Below are positions 6,922 to 17,568 of a stretch of DNA of 37,083 bases, piece by piece. The stretch is from an uncultured Burkholderiales bacterium (GTDB lineage: Bacteria > Pseudomonadota > Gammaproteobacteria > Burkholderiales > Burkholderiaceae_C), in NCBI GenBank assembly GCA_903880855.1, contig CAIRQX010000049.1:1-37083 (forward strand), given 5' to 3'. Made by a program: the position numbers and the translations under genes. The notes under the pieces were generated by a model, which saw only the letters and a program-made list of their open reading frames with translations, had not been told where the DNA came from and did not search any database. Positions within the stretch are counted from its first letter, which is position 1, and each line of letters opens with the position of its first letter.

Positions 6922-7871
6922 AACCCACCGCGATCAGCGCAGACGTTCTATTCGAAGCCTTCCGCGGCCAGTTGCGTTGGCAATGGTTGGCAGGTTTAGG
7001 CGCATCTGAGCGACGCTTTGATGAAGTGGCCGTTCGCGCCGCCCGATCGGGTGCTGACTTGGTGGGGTATCTCAATTACATCCACCCTTACCGCGTACAA
7101 ATATTGGGTGAGCGTGAAATCGCCTACCTGACCAACAGCGCTAGCGTCGACTGCTTGCGCCGTATCTCTCGTATCGTCACGCTCGAACCGCCAGTCTTAG
7201 TGTTAGCAGACGGCCAAACCGCACCAGGTGAATTGGTGTCTATGTGTGAGCGGGCCCAAATACCTCTTTTCGCTACGACAGAGTCCTCAGCCTTTGTGAT
7301 CGATGTCTTGCGTGCCTACTTATCCAAGCACTTCGCTGATCGATCATCGATGCACGGCGTGTTCATGGATATTTTGGGCTTAGGTGTGATGATCACCGGC
7401 GAATCGGGCTTGGGCAAAAGTGAGCTGGGCTTGGAATTGATTTCACGCGGTAACGGCTTGGTAGCCGATGATGTGGTCGATTTGTTTCGTATCAACCAAG
7501 CCACCATCGAGGGCCGTTGCCCCGAGTTGTTACAAAACTTGCTAGAAGTGCGCGGTATTGGCTTGCTCGATATCCGCGCCATTTTCGGCGAGACTGCAGT
7601 GCGCCGCAAGATGCGCTTAAAGCTCATCGTGCATTTGGTGCGCAAAGAAACCTTAGAACGCGATTACGACCGTTTGCCGCACGAACCGTTGTCTCAAGAT
7701 GTGCTGGGCGTACCAGTTCGTAAAGTGGTGGTGCAGGTGGTTGCTGGCCGCAACATCGCGGTGCTGGTAGAGGCCGCAGTGCGCAACACTATTTTGCAAC
7801 TGCGCGGGGTAGATACTTACCAAGAATTTATGGCGCGGCACCAGCGTGCCATGTCGCAAGGCGACTCTTAA
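6918..7871 (+). CDS. hprK: HPr kinase/phosphorylase
   Basis: HprK phosphorylates and dephosphorylates a serine of HPr-like proteins, linking the PTS branch to carbon and energy state. The 317-residue protein has the N-terminal sensory-type domain and a P-loop GESGLGKSE (Gly161-Ser168, Lys167). The family signature region [15 protein letters not shown] follows, then the C-terminal basic segment. The GTG start at 6918 overlaps the ptsN TGA (GTGA), implying translational coupling. The longer frame from 6897 lies inside ptsN and is not needed. Confidence 0.95.
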   Translation: MKPTAISADVLFEAFRGQLRWQWLAGLGASERRFDEVAVRAARSGADLVGYLNYIHPYRVQILGEREIAYLTNSASVDCLRRISRIVTLEPPVLVLADGQTAPGELVSMCERAQIPLFATTESSAFVIDVLRAYLSKHFADRSSMHGVFMDILGLGVMITGESGLGKSELGLELISRGNGLVADDVVDLFRINQATIEGRCPELLQNLLEVRGIGLLDIRAIFGETAVRRKMRLKLIVHLVRKETLERDYDRLPHEPLSQDVLGVPVRKVVVQVVAGRNIAVLVEAAVRNTILQLRGVDTYQEFMARHQRAMSQGDS

Positions 7872-7878
7872 ACGCACT

Positions 7879-7899
7879 GCGTGATCGTTACAATCACGC
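7879..7899 (+). terminator. Weak hairpin after hprK
   Basis: A perfect 7-bp inverted repeat (7879-7885 and 7893-7899) is followed by GTCTTT. The loop region contains TACAAT (7889-7894), which could instead be a -10 element for bamE. Both readings are possible. Confidence 0.4.
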
Positions 7900-7934
7900 G
7901 TCTTTGCCAATTACCCTTTGTGGGCTTGTCCTCC

Positions 7935-8486
7935 ATGTTCCACTCCCTTCAAAAAATCGCACAGCTTTCGCATGTCAAGCGCTCTGGCTTGAACGCGTTG
8001 GCATTCGTCGCGGTGTTGGCTTTGTGGTCATGCGGCTATAGCCCTGTAAAGATCTACCAGCCTGAAGTAGTGCAAGGCAATTTCGTTTCCAAAGAGCAAG
8101 TGCAAGCGTTGCGCGCTGGCATGCCAAGACAAGCTGTACGCGAAATTTTGGGAACGCCTTTGGTTACCAGCGTGTTCCATGCAGAACGCTGGGACTACGC
8201 ATTCACCATCCGCCGCCAAGGCAGTGAACCGCAATTGCGTCGTTTCACTGTGTATTTCAAAGGTGATGTGCTTGACCGCGTAGACGGCGACCCGTTACCC
8301 ACCGAGGCTGAGTTTGCTGCCAAACTGGATACACGTCGCCCGCCCTCCAAATTACCCGAGCTCAAAGCCACACCTGAGGAGTTGGCCAAACTGCCTGCTA
8401 AGTCGCCCGCCACGACTAGCAATGCCAATCCGTCGGCTGGCACGTCGCCTGCAAGCTATCCTCCGCTTGAGGGCAATACGCGTTAA
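7935..8486 (+). CDS. bamE: Outer membrane assembly lipoprotein BamE (SmpA/OmlA)
   Basis: BamE is an accessory lipoprotein of the BAM complex, which inserts beta-barrels into the outer membrane. The 183-residue precursor from ATG 7935 has a hydrophobic signal ending in LWSC (lipidated Cys33). The SmpA/OmlA fold follows ([25 protein letters not shown]). It ends in a low-complexity Pro/Ala/Ser tail longer than in E. coli BamE. The longer frame from 7881 lacks a sensible signal sequence. In many relatives a divergent fur gene precedes bamE; here hprK does. Confidence 0.9.
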   Translation: MFHSLQKIAQLSHVKRSGLNALAFVAVLALWSCGYSPVKIYQPEVVQGNFVSKEQVQALRAGMPRQAVREILGTPLVTSVFHAERWDYAFTIRRQGSEPQLRRFTVYFKGDVLDRVDGDPLPTEAEFAAKLDTRRPPSKLPELKATPEELAKLPAKSPATTSNANPSAGTSPASYPPLEGNTR

Positions 8487-8509
8487 TTTTTTATACATCT
8501 CGAACAACC

Positions 8510-9328
8510 ATGGCACACCCCCCACACCCCATCCAAGTTGCTGTTGCAGGCGCCAGTGGTCGCATGGGCCACATGTTGATCGAAGCATTGCGAGACGATC
8601 CCCATTGCCATCTTGCTGGCGCGCTAGATATTCCTTCTAGCCTTGGCATCGGTAATGACGCGACAGGATTTCTGGGCCAAGCCAGTGGTGTAACGATCGA
8701 ATCCGATATCCGCAAAGGATTGGCTAACAGCCAAGTGCTGATCGACTTCACCCGTCCCGAAGGCACGATGGCGCATGTCGATGTGTGCTGCGCCATGGGC
8801 GTAAAGATGGTGATTGGCACCACAGGTTTTAGCGATGCACAAAAAGCCCATATCGCGGAAGCGGCCAAACACACGGCGATCGTCATGGCACCCAATATGA
8901 GCGTCGGCGTCAACGTCACCCTCAAGCTTTTGCAAATGGCAGCCAAGGCAATGCCCACCGGCTACGACATTGAAATCATCGAAGCGCATCACCGCCACAA
9001 AGTCGATGCACCCTCTGGAACTGCGCTCAAGATGGGCGAAGTGATGGCCGAGGCCATGGGTCGCAACTTGAGCGAGTGTGCGGTCTACGAGCGATACGGC
9101 CATACCGGAGAGCGCGACCCCAATACGATTGGTTTTGCCACCATCCGTGGCGGCGACATCGTGGGTGACCACACCGTTTTATTTGCGGGAACAGGCGAGC
9201 GCATCGAGATCACGCATCGTTCTTCTAGTCGTGCCACGTATGCGCAAGGTAGCTTGCGCGCTGCCGCTTTCTTGGCCGATAAGAAGACGGGCTTGTTCGA
9301 CATGTTTGATGTGCTCGGATTGCGATGA
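8510..9328 (+). CDS. dapB: 4-hydroxy-tetrahydrodipicolinate reductase
   Basis: DapB reduces hydroxy-tetrahydrodipicolinate with NAD(P)H in the diaminopimelate/lysine pathway. The 272-residue protein has the nucleotide-binding GASGRMG (14-20) and the catalytic and substrate-binding block [15 protein letters not shown] starting at Glu158. It also has the internal GTTGF and PNMSVGVNV segments. Its length is typical. Its final codons overlap exbB (ATGA), so the two are translationally coupled. Confidence 0.97.
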   Translation: MAHPPHPIQVAVAGASGRMGHMLIEALRDDPHCHLAGALDIPSSLGIGNDATGFLGQASGVTIESDIRKGLANSQVLIDFTRPEGTMAHVDVCCAMGVKMVIGTTGFSDAQKAHIAEAAKHTAIVMAPNMSVGVNVTLKLLQMAAKAMPTGYDIEIIEAHHRHKVDAPSGTALKMGEVMAEAMGRNLSECAVYERYGHTGERDPNTIGFATIRGGDIVGDHTVLFAGTGERIEITHRSSSRATYAQGSLRAAAFLADKKTGLFDMFDVLGLR

Positions 9329-9951
9329 ACCAGTTTGCACCCGATATCGCCAGCGATGCGTTCAGCGCCTTCTTAGCCTTGGTGCTGTTGGCCATGTCCA
9401 TTGCCAGTTGGACGGTCATTGTGTACAAAACATGGTTTTTGCGACGCGTAGGCACAGACATCGCGCAAGGTAAGGCAGTGTTCTGGCAAGCCAGCGATGT
9501 TGCGCAAGCTGTGCGTGCCTTGCAAGCGGTAGACCGCAACGCGGTGCTCACACCCTTGGCACAAGCGCAACAACTCCTCATGCCCAATACGCTTGGCGCG
9601 CAAGGCGATATCCATACCCAACGCACGCGCGTATTGCGGGATGCTCTGCACAGCGTGTTGCAACGCTTGCAATGGGGGCAAGTTGTGTTGGCAACCGTGG
9701 GCGCTACGGCACCTTTTGTAGGTTTGCTTGGAACGGTATGGGGTATCTTCCACGCGCTCACTGGCATTGCGACTGCAGGCCAACTCTCTATTGAGCAAGT
9801 GGCGGGTCCTGTGGGTGAATCGCTCATCATGACGGCTGCGGGTTTGGGCGTTGCTTTGCCTGCTGTGCTGGCATTCAATGTGATGGGTCGCATGATCAAC
9901 CGACTCGAGCATGAACTCGAAGGATTTGCGCACGACGTGCGCGCACTCTGA
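9325..9951 (+). CDS. exbB: MotA/TolQ/ExbB proton channel family protein
   Basis: This 208-residue inner-membrane protein has three predicted membrane segments (about 12-34, 113-136 and 150-172). The conserved block [19 protein letters not shown] is present, followed by [17 protein letters not shown]. With ExbD it would use the proton gradient to energise an outer-membrane process. Without a tonB, tolA or tolB neighbour, ExbB and TolQ cannot be told apart; the dapB-leuS context favours the exbB label used in related genomes. Confidence 0.88.
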   Translation: MNQFAPDIASDAFSAFLALVLLAMSIASWTVIVYKTWFLRRVGTDIAQGKAVFWQASDVAQAVRALQAVDRNAVLTPLAQAQQLLMPNTLGAQGDIHTQRTRVLRDALHSVLQRLQWGQVVLATVGATAPFVGLLGTVWGIFHALTGIATAGQLSIEQVAGPVGESLIMTAAGLGVALPAVLAFNVMGRMINRLEHELEGFAHDVRAL

Positions 9952-10385
9952 TGGCTTTCGGTCGATTTGAGCGAGTGGCTGAGCAAAAGCCAATGAGTGA
10001 GATCAACGTCACGCCCTTGGTCGATGTGATGATGGTTTTGTTGGTGATTTTCATCATCACCACGCCTTTGATGATGAGCGCCCTAAAGCTCGATTTACCC
10101 AAAGCGCAATCTGCCCCCACCGGAGTTGCTCAGCGTGTGGTGTCCATCGCCATCAATGCCCAAGGCAATATCTATTTAGACAAAGAAATAATTGCGCTAG
10201 ATGCCCTAGCCAATGCACTACGCACCCGCGCTAACCAAGCTACTCAAGATGGGGCCGAAGAGTTACCTGAAGTTCAGCTACAGGCCGATGTCAAGGTGCC
10301 TTACGGGCAGGTGGTCGAAGTCATGGGACTGGCCCAGCAAGCGGGCTTGAGCCGCATTGGCTTTGTGACCGAGCGCAAGCCCTAA
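9951..10385 (+). CDS. exbD: ExbD/TolR family biopolymer transport protein
   Basis: The 144-residue protein has a short cytoplasmic N-terminus and one membrane helix (about 24-42), with the essential acidic residue Asp25 in [15 protein letters not shown] periplasmic domain follows ([14 protein letters not shown] near the end). It partners ExbB in a proton-driven motor. Its ATG overlaps the exbB TGA by one base, so the pair is coupled. Confidence 0.92.
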   Translation: MAFGRFERVAEQKPMSEINVTPLVDVMMVLLVIFIITTPLMMSALKLDLPKAQSAPTGVAQRVVSIAINAQGNIYLDKEIIALDALANALRTRANQATQDGAEELPEVQLQADVKVPYGQVVEVMGLAQQAGLSRIGFVTERKP

Positions 10386-10397
10386 AATCTGCTAGTT

Positions 10398-10419
10398 CCC
10401 CTGTCTGCTCAGGGGCTTT
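10398..10419 (+). terminator. Hairpin between exbD and leuS
   Basis: A 6-bp GC-rich stem (10398-10403 with 10410-10415) is followed by CTTT. It is a weak intrinsic terminator or attenuator just upstream of leuS. Confidence 0.45.
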
Positions 10420-10432
10420 GACAGATTCCCCC

Positions 10433-13267
10433 ATGCAAGACAAATACAACCACACCGAGGTCGAGCGCGCCGCGCAAGCCGCCTGGACCCAAGCCGATGC
10501 CTACCGCGTAGTCGAACACGCCAAAGATAAAAACGGTAGCCCCAAGCAAAAGTATTACGCCTGCTCCATGTTGCCCTACCCCAGCGGCAAGTTGCATATG
10601 GGCCATGTGCGCAACTACACCATCAACGATATGCTGACGCGCCATTTGCGCATGAAGGGCTACAACGTCTTGATGCCCATGGGCTGGGATGCTTTCGGTT
10701 TACCTGCTGAAAATGCCGCGCTCAAAAACGGCGTACCGCCTGCCAAGTGGACTTACGAAAACATCGCCTACATGAAAAAGCAAATGCAGGCGATGGGCTT
10801 GGCGATCGATTGGTCGCGCGAAGTTGCTACCTGCGACGCCACTTATTACAAGTGGAACCAGTGGTTGTTTTTAAAGATGTTGGACAAAGGCATCGCCTAT
10901 CGCAAAACCCAGGTGGTGAATTGGGATCCGGAAGACCAAACCGTGTTGGCCAATGAACAAGTGATCGATGGCCGCGGTTGGCGCACCGGCGCTTTGGTGG
11001 AGAAGCGCGAAATTCCTGGTTACTACCTCAACATCACGCATTACGCTCAAGAGTTGCTAGACCATGTGCAAGTTGGTAACGACAAAGCCACTCTGACAGG
11101 TTGGCCAGACAAAGTGCGTTTGATGCAAGAGAACTGGATTGGTAAAAGCGAAGGTGTGCGTTTTGCGTTTACCCATGACATTCGTGATGCATCGGGCGCA
11201 TTGATTCAAGACGGCCGCATGTATGTGTTCACTACCCGTGCTGACACCATCATGGGTGTCACGTTTTGTGCGGTGGCGCCGGAGCATCCTTTGGCTTTGC
11301 ATGCGGCTTTTGGTAATGCTGCGTTGGCTGCATTTATTGAGGAGTGCAAGGCGGGGGGGACTACTGAGGCGGAGTTGGCTGTTAAGGACAAGTTGGGGAT
11401 GCCTACCGGGTTGTTTGTGAAGCATCCTTTGACTGGGGAGGCGGTGGCGGTTTGGGTGGGTAACTATGTGTTGATGTCTTATGGGGATGGGGCGGTGATG
11501 GGGGTGCCTGCGCATGATGAGCGGGATTTTGCTTTTGCCCTTAAATATGCATTGCCTATTAAGCAAGTTGTTGCTGTTTCTCGCGCTGGGTCTTCCTCCG
11601 GGAAGGCGGCGCCGACATCAGGTACGCCGGGCTCCTCATACGCTGGCGCAAAATCGTCACCCGGCGCACCTGATGCCGGCACCTCGTTGGAGTTTGATGA
11701 GTCTGTTTGGCAAGACTGGTATGCAGAAAAGGGGCGCGGCGCTGCTATTAATTCTGGCAAGTACGACGGGCTTGCATTTAAGGCTTGTGTCGATGCTGTT
11801 GCTGCTGATTTGGCTGCGGCTGACTTAGGCGAAAAGAAAACTACTTGGCGTTTACGTGATTGGGGCGTGTCGCGTCAACGTTATTGGGGCACACCGATTC
11901 CCATCATCTATTGCGATGAACATGGCGCGGTGCCTGTGCCTGAAAAAGATTTGCCTGTGGTGTTACCGCAAGATTGCATTCCGGATGGTTCGGGTAATCC
12001 GCTCAATAAGCACGTTGGGTTTCACCATGGTGTGACTTGCCCTGTGTGTGGCAAGGCCGCGCGACGTGAGACGGACACGATGGATACCTTTGTCGATTCG
12101 TCTTGGTATTTCATGCGTTACTGCGATCCAACGAATACTGAGAAGATGGTGGCGGATGGCACGGACTATTGGATGCGTGATGCTTCGCATGCAACAGGCG
12201 GTAGTGGCATGGACCAGTACATTGGTGGTATTGAGCATGCGATTTTGCATTTGCTGTATGCGCGGTTTTGGACCAAGGTGATGCGTGATTTAGGGTTTGT
12301 CAAAATTGATGAGCCGTTTTCTAAATTGCTGACGCAAGGCATGGTGCTGAACCATATTTATTCGCGTCGTAGTGCCAAGGGTGGTAAAGATTATTTTTGG
12401 CCACATGATGTTGAGCATGTTTTAGATGATGGCGGCAAAGTGATTGGCGCCAAGTTAAAAAATAAAGCCACTAGTTCTGACGGGGAGTTGCCAGTTGGCA
12501 CGCCGATTGATTACGAAGGTGTGGGCACGATGTCGAAGTCCAAGAACAACGGCATCGACCCGCAAGACTTGATTGAAAAATACGGCGCTGATACGGCGCG
12601 CCTCTATACGATGTTCACTGCGCCGCCTGAGGCCACGCTGGAGTGGAATGATGCGGCGGTAGAAGGCAGCTACCGCTTTTTGCGTCGGATGTGGGCGTTT
12701 GCGCACAAGCATGTTGCGAGTTTGTCTGGTGGCAACAGTTCTTTTGCTGCAACCACATTGCGTGCTGATGCAAAAACCTTGCGGCGCGAAATGCATTTGG
12801 TCTTGAAGCAAGTGAGTTACGACTACGAGCGCATGCAATACAACACGGTGGTCTCAGGTTGCATGAAGTTGCTCAATGCTTTGGAAGACTTTAAATCTGA
12901 TGGCAGTGCGGGCGATCACGCTGTGCTGTCTGAAGGCGTTTCTGTTTTGCTGCGTATGTTGTATCCCGCATGCCCGCATATCGCTGACCAGTTATGGCAA
13001 GCGCTTGGTTTTGCCAAGGTGGGTGGCAATCTGCTGGACGCACCATGGCCCGAAGTAGATGAAAAAGCATTGGAGCGCGATACGGTTGAATTGATGTTGC
13101 AGATCAACGGCAAGTTGCGTGGCGCGATCGAGGTATCTGTGACCGCGTCTAAAGAGGATATTGAGAAAACCGCTTTGGCTACGGAAGCATTTACCAAGCA
13201 GGCCAATGGCGGAGCACCTAAGAAGGTTATTGTGGTGCCAGGTCGTTTGGTCAATATTGTTTTGTAG
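10433..13267 (+). CDS. leuS: Leucyl-tRNA synthetase with in-frame palindromic insertion
   Basis: LeuRS charges tRNA-Leu. The 944-residue protein carries the class I signatures HMGH (55-58) and MSKSK (700-704). The CP1 editing domain is present ([12 protein letters not shown]), as are [14 protein letters not shown] and the C-terminal tRNA-binding region. ATG 10433 gives the usual MQDKYNH start; a TTG at 10418 is less likely. About residues 384-420, in the loop after PIKQVVAVS where E. coli LeuRS has a short linker, hold a Gly/Ser/Ala/Pro-rich stretch. It is encoded by a GC-rich palindrome. Immediately before it, glycine codons switch almost wholly to GGG. The catalytic residues look intact, so the enzyme is probably functional. 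Confidence 0.96.
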   Translation: MQDKYNHTEVERAAQAAWTQADAYRVVEHAKDKNGSPKQKYYACSMLPYPSGKLHMGHVRNYTINDMLTRHLRMKGYNVLMPMGWDAFGLPAENAALKNGVPPAKWTYENIAYMKKQMQAMGLAIDWSREVATCDATYYKWNQWLFLKMLDKGIAYRKTQVVNWDPEDQTVLANEQVIDGRGWRTGALVEKREIPGYYLNITHYAQELLDHVQVGNDKATLTGWPDKVRLMQENWIGKSEGVRFAFTHDIRDASGALIQDGRMYVFTTRADTIMGVTFCAVAPEHPLALHAAFGNAALAAFIEECKAGGTTEAELAVKDKLGMPTGLFVKHPLTGEAVAVWVGNYVLMSYGDGAVMGVPAHDERDFAFALKYALPIKQVVAVSRAGSSSGKAAPTSGTPGSSYAGAKSSPGAPDAGTSLEFDESVWQDWYAEKGRGAAINSGKYDGLAFKACVDAVAADLAAADLGEKKTTWRLRDWGVSRQRYWGTPIPIIYCDEHGAVPVPEKDLPVVLPQDCIPDGSGNPLNKHVGFHHGVTCPVCGKAARRETDTMDTFVDSSWYFMRYCDPTNTEKMVADGTDYWMRDASHATGGSGMDQYIGGIEHAILHLLYARFWTKVMRDLGFVKIDEPFSKLLTQGMVLNHIYSRRSAKGGKDYFWPHDVEHVLDDGGKVIGAKLKNKATSSDGELPVGTPIDYEGVGTMSKSKNNGIDPQDLIEKYGADTARLYTMFTAPPEATLEWNDAAVEGSYRFLRRMWAFAHKHVASLSGGNSSFAATTLRADAKTLRREMHLVLKQVSYDYERMQYNTVVSGCMKLLNALEDFKSDGSAGDHAVLSEGVSVLLRMLYPACPHIADQLWQALGFAKVGGNLLDAPWPEVDEKALERDTVELMLQINGKLRGAIEVSVTASKEDIEKTALATEAFTKQANGGAPKKVIVVPGRLVNIVL
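11611..11680. repeat. Palindromic element inserted in leuS
   Basis: Two 22-base arms (11611-11632 and 11659-11680) flank a 26-base loop. Nineteen of 22 positions pair on the plus strand. The three exceptions are A-C mismatches that become G-U wobbles in minus-strand RNA. The segment is an open frame on both strands and is much richer in GC than the surrounding gene. It resembles a mobile palindromic repeat of the REP/RPE kind. Confidence 0.7.
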
Positions 13268-13275
13268 GAACTCTT

Positions 13276-13776
13276 ATGTCGTACCTGCGTCGTTTTCTGT
13301 TGATTAACTTGATAGCTGTTGTAGCGGGGTGCGGCTTTCAGTTGCGCCAAGCGCCTAACTATGCATTCACCACTTTGTTTGTGAACTTGCCTGAGAACGA
13401 CGCTATGGGTGCTAGTTTGCGTCGCAACATCTCTGCATCTGGCCAAGTGATCGTGATTACCGATGTGCGTGATGTAGAGAAGGCGCAGGTGATTTACGAG
13501 CCAATCTTGAACTTGCGTGAAAAAGTTATTTTGGGGCGCACTTCCACGGGTGCAATTCGCGAATACCAATTGCGTTTGCGTTATCGGTTTAGATTGCGTA
13601 CACAAGGCGGAAAAGAGTTAATCCCAGACGCTGAAATTTTCTTGACGCGAGATATCAATTTCAATGAGACCGGTGCTTTGTCGAAAGAGTCAGAAGAGGC
13701 CTTGCTCTACCGCGATATGGAAAACGATTTGATACAGCAAATTTTGCGGCGTTTAGCGGCTGTGAAGTCGCTTTAA
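13276..13776 (+). CDS. lptE: LPS assembly lipoprotein LptE
   Basis: LptE plugs and stabilises the LptD outer-membrane translocon that delivers LPS to the cell surface. The 166-residue precursor has a short signal ending in the lipobox VAGC (Cys19) and then GFQLRQAPNYAF, a start typical of LptE/RlpB. It follows leuS by 8 bp, the usual order in proteobacteria (leuS-lptE-holA). Sequence conservation in this family is low, so the call rests on the lipobox motif, length and order together. Confidence 0.9.
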   Translation: MSYLRRFLLINLIAVVAGCGFQLRQAPNYAFTTLFVNLPENDAMGASLRRNISASGQVIVITDVRDVEKAQVIYEPILNLREKVILGRTSTGAIREYQLRLRYRFRLRTQGGKELIPDAEIFLTRDINFNETGALSKESEEALLYRDMENDLIQQILRRLAAVKSL

Positions 13777-13817
13777 ATTCTTCCCACATAGAAGATCAGT
13801 ATTGCAACGCAGCGCCC

Positions 13818-14888
13818 ATGCAAATCGCTTTCTCTCAACTTAACCAGCACTTGCAGGGCAGTGCTGCCAAAGGTGTGCGCACGCTCTACACCTTGCATGG
13901 CGATGAGGCCTTGTTGCAACAGGAAGCGGCTGATGCCATCCGCCAGGTGGCGCGCGGGCAAGGCTTTACCGAGCGCATGGTGTTTACGGTGGCAGGTGCG
14001 CACTTTGATTGGGGTGAGGTGTTGGCCGCAGGCGGTTCGATGAGTTTGTTTGCTGACAAACAAATTGTTGAAATTCGTATTCCATCAGGCAAGCCTGGCA
14101 AGGAAGGTGCTGTAGCTTTGCAGCAGATTGCAGATAGCGCATCACAACAAGACGGTGTGCTCACGCTCGTGGTGTTGCCGCGTTTAGACAAAGCCAGCAA
14201 AAGCACCGCATGGTTTGCTGCGTTAGAGAACAACGGTGCCAGTATTCAAATTGATCCGATTGAACGTGCATCTTTGCCTGCTTGGATTGCACAACGCTTG
14301 CAAGCGCAAGACCAGAAGGTTTTGGCTGGTGAGGCGGGACAACAGGCATTGCAATTTTTTGCCGACCGCGTGGAAGGAAATTTGCTGGCGGCCCACCAAG
14401 AAATTCAAAAGCTCGCTTTGCTGTATCCCGAGGGCGAATTGAGTTTCGAGCAGATTGAGCGTGCCGTGTTGAATGTGGCGCGCTATGACGCTTTCAAGCT
14501 CAGCGCTGCGGTGCTCGGCGGACAACCTGTAAGGGTGCAGCGCATGCTCGACGGTTTAAAAGCCGAAGGTGAATCAGAAGTATTTGTGCACTATGCCCTG
14601 GCCGAAGAGATTCGTGCGCTCAAGCGTGTGAAAGATGCCGTCGCTGCTGGCAAAGCTTTGCCCATGGTCTTGCGCGAGCAGCGCATTTGGGGGCCTCGCG
14701 AACGATTGTTTGAGCGCATATTGCCAAGCTTGTCAGCCTCAACTATTGATAAATTATTGGTATCGGCCCACCATGTCGACGGCATTGTCAAAGGCATTCG
14801 TCGTGCCGATTGGCCCAGTGACAGTTGGCAAGCTTTGCACCGATTGGTCATGCGCTTGTGTCGTGCCTGCATGCCGCGCGCGGCTTGA
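13818..14888 (+). CDS. holA: DNA polymerase III subunit delta
   Basis: HolA is the wrench subunit of the clamp loader that opens the beta clamp during replication. The 356-residue protein shows the N-terminal [19 protein letters not shown] (P-loop-like but without a functional Walker A, as is normal for delta). The central [12 protein letters not shown] and the C-terminal collar region ([15 protein letters not shown]) are also present. Length and position after lptE fit. Confidence 0.93.
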   Translation: MQIAFSQLNQHLQGSAAKGVRTLYTLHGDEALLQQEAADAIRQVARGQGFTERMVFTVAGAHFDWGEVLAAGGSMSLFADKQIVEIRIPSGKPGKEGAVALQQIADSASQQDGVLTLVVLPRLDKASKSTAWFAALENNGASIQIDPIERASLPAWIAQRLQAQDQKVLAGEAGQQALQFFADRVEGNLLAAHQEIQKLALLYPEGELSFEQIERAVLNVARYDAFKLSAAVLGGQPVRVQRMLDGLKAEGESEVFVHYALAEEIRALKRVKDAVAAGKALPMVLREQRIWGPRERLFERILPSLSASTIDKLLVSAHHVDGIVKGIRRADWPSDSWQALHRLVMRLCRACMPRAA

Positions 14889-14902
14889 GCGAAAATGCAC
14901 CT

Positions 14903-16183
14903 ATGAACGCTACCTCTATCGCCCAACAAGTGCATCTGCTCGGCGTGCAAGCCAAAGCTGCGTCTTCGCTGATGGCCAAAGCATCTGCTGCACAAAAAAG
15001 CCTAGCTTTGCGTGGCTTTGCAAAATTGTTGCGTAGCCACACAGCCGCATTGCAGGTGGATAACACCAAAGACATTGAGCGCGCCAAAGCTGCAGGCTTA
15101 GAGGCTGCCATGGTCGATCGTCTCAAGCTCACGCCGCAAGTGTTGGAGACATGCGCACAAGGGTGCGAACAACTTGCCAATATGCCCGACATCATTGGCG
15201 ACATCATCGGCATGAAAGAGCAACCCAGTGGTATCCGTGTCGGTCAGATGCGCGTACCTATCGGTGTGTTCGGTATGGTGTTTGAAAGTCGTCCCAATGT
15301 CACGATTGAGGCCGCGTCTTTGGCGATAAAAAGTGGCAACGCTTGCATTTTGCGTGGCGGCTCTGAGGCGATTGATTCCAACAAAGCCTTGGCGCAATTG
15401 GTGCAACAAGCATTGACTGAAAGCGGTTTACCGCAAGATGCCGTGCAATTGGTGCAAAGCACAGACCGCGAGGCAGTGGGCTACTTGATCACATTAAAAG
15501 AGTTTGTCGACGTCATCATTCCCCGTGGAGGCAAAGGTTTGATTGAACGTATCAGCCAAGAAGCCAAAATTCCTGTCATCAAACATTTAGACGGTAACTG
15601 CCATGTGTATGTCGATACCGCATGCGATATCGATATGGCAGTCACGATTGCAGACAACGCCAAAACCCAAAAGTACAGCCCATGCAATGCGGCCGAAGGC
15701 TTGTTGATCGCGCGCAGTGAAGCAGAAACATTTTTGCCACGTATTGGCGCTATCTTTGCTGCCAAAGGTGTGGAGATGCGTTGTTGCGCAGAGGCGAAGA
15801 AAATTTTGTCGCAGTTGTCTGGAGCAAACATTCAAGATGCAAGTGAACAAGACTGGTTCGCCGAATACCTCGCACCCATCATCAGCATCAAAGTGGTGGG
15901 TGATGTGCATGAGGCTATTGCGCATATCAACCATTACTCGAGTCACCATACCGACGCCATTATTTCTAACAACCACAGCCATATCGAAAAGTTTGTGCGC
16001 GAGGTCGATTCGTCTAGTGTGATGGTCAACGCCAGCACCCGATTTGCCGATGGCTTTGAGTATGGTCTCGGTGCAGAGATTGGTATTTCGACCGACAAAT
16101 TCCACGCCCGCGGCCCCGTGGGAATTGAAGGTCTCACCTCTTTGAAATATGTTGTCTTGGGACAAGGGCAGATTCGTAACTAA
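14903..16183 (+). CDS. proA: Gamma-glutamyl phosphate reductase
   Basis: ProA reduces gamma-glutamyl phosphate to glutamate semialdehyde in proline synthesis. The 426-residue protein has the aldehyde dehydrogenase fold with [24 protein letters not shown] and the catalytic Cys261 in [15 protein letters not shown] 14903 begins [11 protein letters not shown] and lies just after the holA stop; the longer frame from 14825 would sit inside holA. A -10-like GAAAAT (14891-14896) and a three-codon mini-ORF (14895-14906) overlap the start region. Confidence 0.96.
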   Translation: MNATSIAQQVHLLGVQAKAASSLMAKASAAQKSLALRGFAKLLRSHTAALQVDNTKDIERAKAAGLEAAMVDRLKLTPQVLETCAQGCEQLANMPDIIGDIIGMKEQPSGIRVGQMRVPIGVFGMVFESRPNVTIEAASLAIKSGNACILRGGSEAIDSNKALAQLVQQALTESGLPQDAVQLVQSTDREAVGYLITLKEFVDVIIPRGGKGLIERISQEAKIPVIKHLDGNCHVYVDTACDIDMAVTIADNAKTQKYSPCNAAEGLLIARSEAETFLPRIGAIFAAKGVEMRCCAEAKKILSQLSGANIQDASEQDWFAEYLAPIISIKVVGDVHEAIAHINHYSSHHTDAIISNNHSHIEKFVREVDSSSVMVNASTRFADGFEYGLGAEIGISTDKFHARGPVGIEGLTSLKYVVLGQGQIRN

Positions 16184-16201
16184 AAAGTAATCAAAAGCCC
16201 T

Positions 16202-16230
16202 GTTTGTGCGCGACGCGCTTGCGCACAAAC
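16202..16230 (+). terminator. Strong 10-bp hairpin between proA and gshA
   Basis: A perfect 10-bp stem (16202-16211 with 16221-16230) and 9-base loop lie just after proA. No T-tract follows; instead a -10-like TAGAAT (16234-16239) sits between it and gshA. It may be a terminator, or an operator-like element of the gshA promoter. Confidence 0.5.
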
Positions 16231-16261
16231 CCCTAGAATCGCACCACTTCCCAAGGACTCC

Positions 16262-17557
16262 ATGGTTCCCCATCTCATCACGGCATTGACCGGCCCCATC
16301 AACGAGCTTGAGCAACGCGTGCTTGACTCCATGCCAGCCATCGAACGCTGGTTCCGATTGGAATGGATGGAGCACACGCCTCCCTTCTACAGCTCAGTCG
16401 ATATTCGCAATGCGGGCTTCAAACTCGCACCCGTGGATACCAATCTCTACCCAGGAGGTTGGAACAACCTCACGCCAGAAATGTTGCCTTTGGGGGTGCA
16501 AGCCGCCATGGCGGCGATCGAAAAAATATGCCCTGAAGCGCGCAACCTGTTGTTGATCCCAGAGAACCACACGCGCAATATGTTTTATCTGGCCAATGTG
16601 GCGCAATTGCAGCGCATCTTTTACATGGCGGGTTTGAATGTCCGTATTGGTTCCATCAATCCAGAGATCAAAGAAAACACAACGATTGATTTACCCAATG
16701 GCGACCGCGTTACCTTAGAGCCGGTGATTCGCACCAAACGCCGCATCGGTCTGAAAGACTTTGACCCTTGCACTATTTTGCTCAACAACGATTTAAGCGC
16801 AGGTGTTCCCGGCATCTTGGAAGACTTGCACGAGCAATACTTGTTGCCCCCTTTGCATGCGGGTTGGAGTGTTCGCCGTAAAAGCAAACACTTTGAGTGC
16901 TACGAAGAAGTCAGTAAACGGTTTGGCAAACTGCTAGGCGTTGATCCATGGTTGATCAACCCGATGTTTAACCAGTGCGGTGAAGTTGATTTTGCGGATG
17001 GCACGGGCATGGAATGTTTGCAGACCAATGTCGATGCATTGCTCACCAAGATCAAACGCAAATACAAAGAGTACGGCATCCAAGAAAAACCGTTTGTGGT
17101 GGTCAAAGCCGATAACGGTACTTATGGCATGGGCATCATGACGGTGCGTGATGTCAAAGACTTAGACGAGATCAACAGAAAAACCCGCAACAAAATGAGT
17201 GTGATCAAAGACGGTCAATCACTCAGCGAAGTCATCATCCAAGAAGGCGTGATCACCCACGAACGGCTCAACGATGCCGTGGCAGAGCCTGTTGTCTACA
17301 TGATGGACCGCTACGTGGTGGGCGGTTTTTACCGCATCCACGCCGAGCGCGGCATCGATGAAAACTTGAATGCGCCAGGCTCGAGCTTTGTGCCTCTGGC
17401 GTTTGAGCAAAGTGCGCATACACCGCAGCCAGGCGTCAAACCAGGTGCGAGTGCACCTAATCGGTTTTATATGTATGGCGTGATTGGGCGCCTAGCGATG
17501 TTGGCGGCGAGTTATGAACTCGAAGCCACCGATCCCGAAGCAGAAAATTACGACTGA
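16262..17557 (+). CDS. gshA: Glutamate-cysteine ligase, proteobacterial type
   Basis: GshA makes gamma-glutamylcysteine, the first step of glutathione synthesis. The 431-residue protein belongs to the betaproteobacterial-type family rather than the E. coli GshA family. Characteristic stretches are FKLAPVDTNLYPGGWNNL, KADNGTYGMGIMTV and YVVGGFYRIHAERG. It begins a tight run: kup starts 11 bp after its stop, then gshB and a photolyase-like gene. Confidence 0.92.
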   Translation: MVPHLITALTGPINELEQRVLDSMPAIERWFRLEWMEHTPPFYSSVDIRNAGFKLAPVDTNLYPGGWNNLTPEMLPLGVQAAMAAIEKICPEARNLLLIPENHTRNMFYLANVAQLQRIFYMAGLNVRIGSINPEIKENTTIDLPNGDRVTLEPVIRTKRRIGLKDFDPCTILLNNDLSAGVPGILEDLHEQYLLPPLHAGWSVRRKSKHFECYEEVSKRFGKLLGVDPWLINPMFNQCGEVDFADGTGMECLQTNVDALLTKIKRKYKEYGIQEKPFVVVKADNGTYGMGIMTVRDVKDLDEINRKTRNKMSVIKDGQSLSEVIIQEGVITHERLNDAVAEPVVYMMDRYVVGGFYRIHAERGIDENLNAPGSSFVPLAFEQSAHTPQPGVKPGASAPNRFYMYGVIGRLAMLAASYELEATDPEAENYD

Positions 17558-17568
17558 GGTTTTTGTAA

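Noticed and set aside
14895-14906. Three-codon mini-ORF overlapping the proA start as a regulatory leader peptide
   Set aside because: Too short and without a ribosome-binding site; likely coincidence of an AT-rich promoter-like stretch.
15587-16375. 262-codon minus-strand frame opposite proA and the start of gshA
   Set aside because: It crosses two well-supported genes, has no domain I recognise and no ribosome-binding site.
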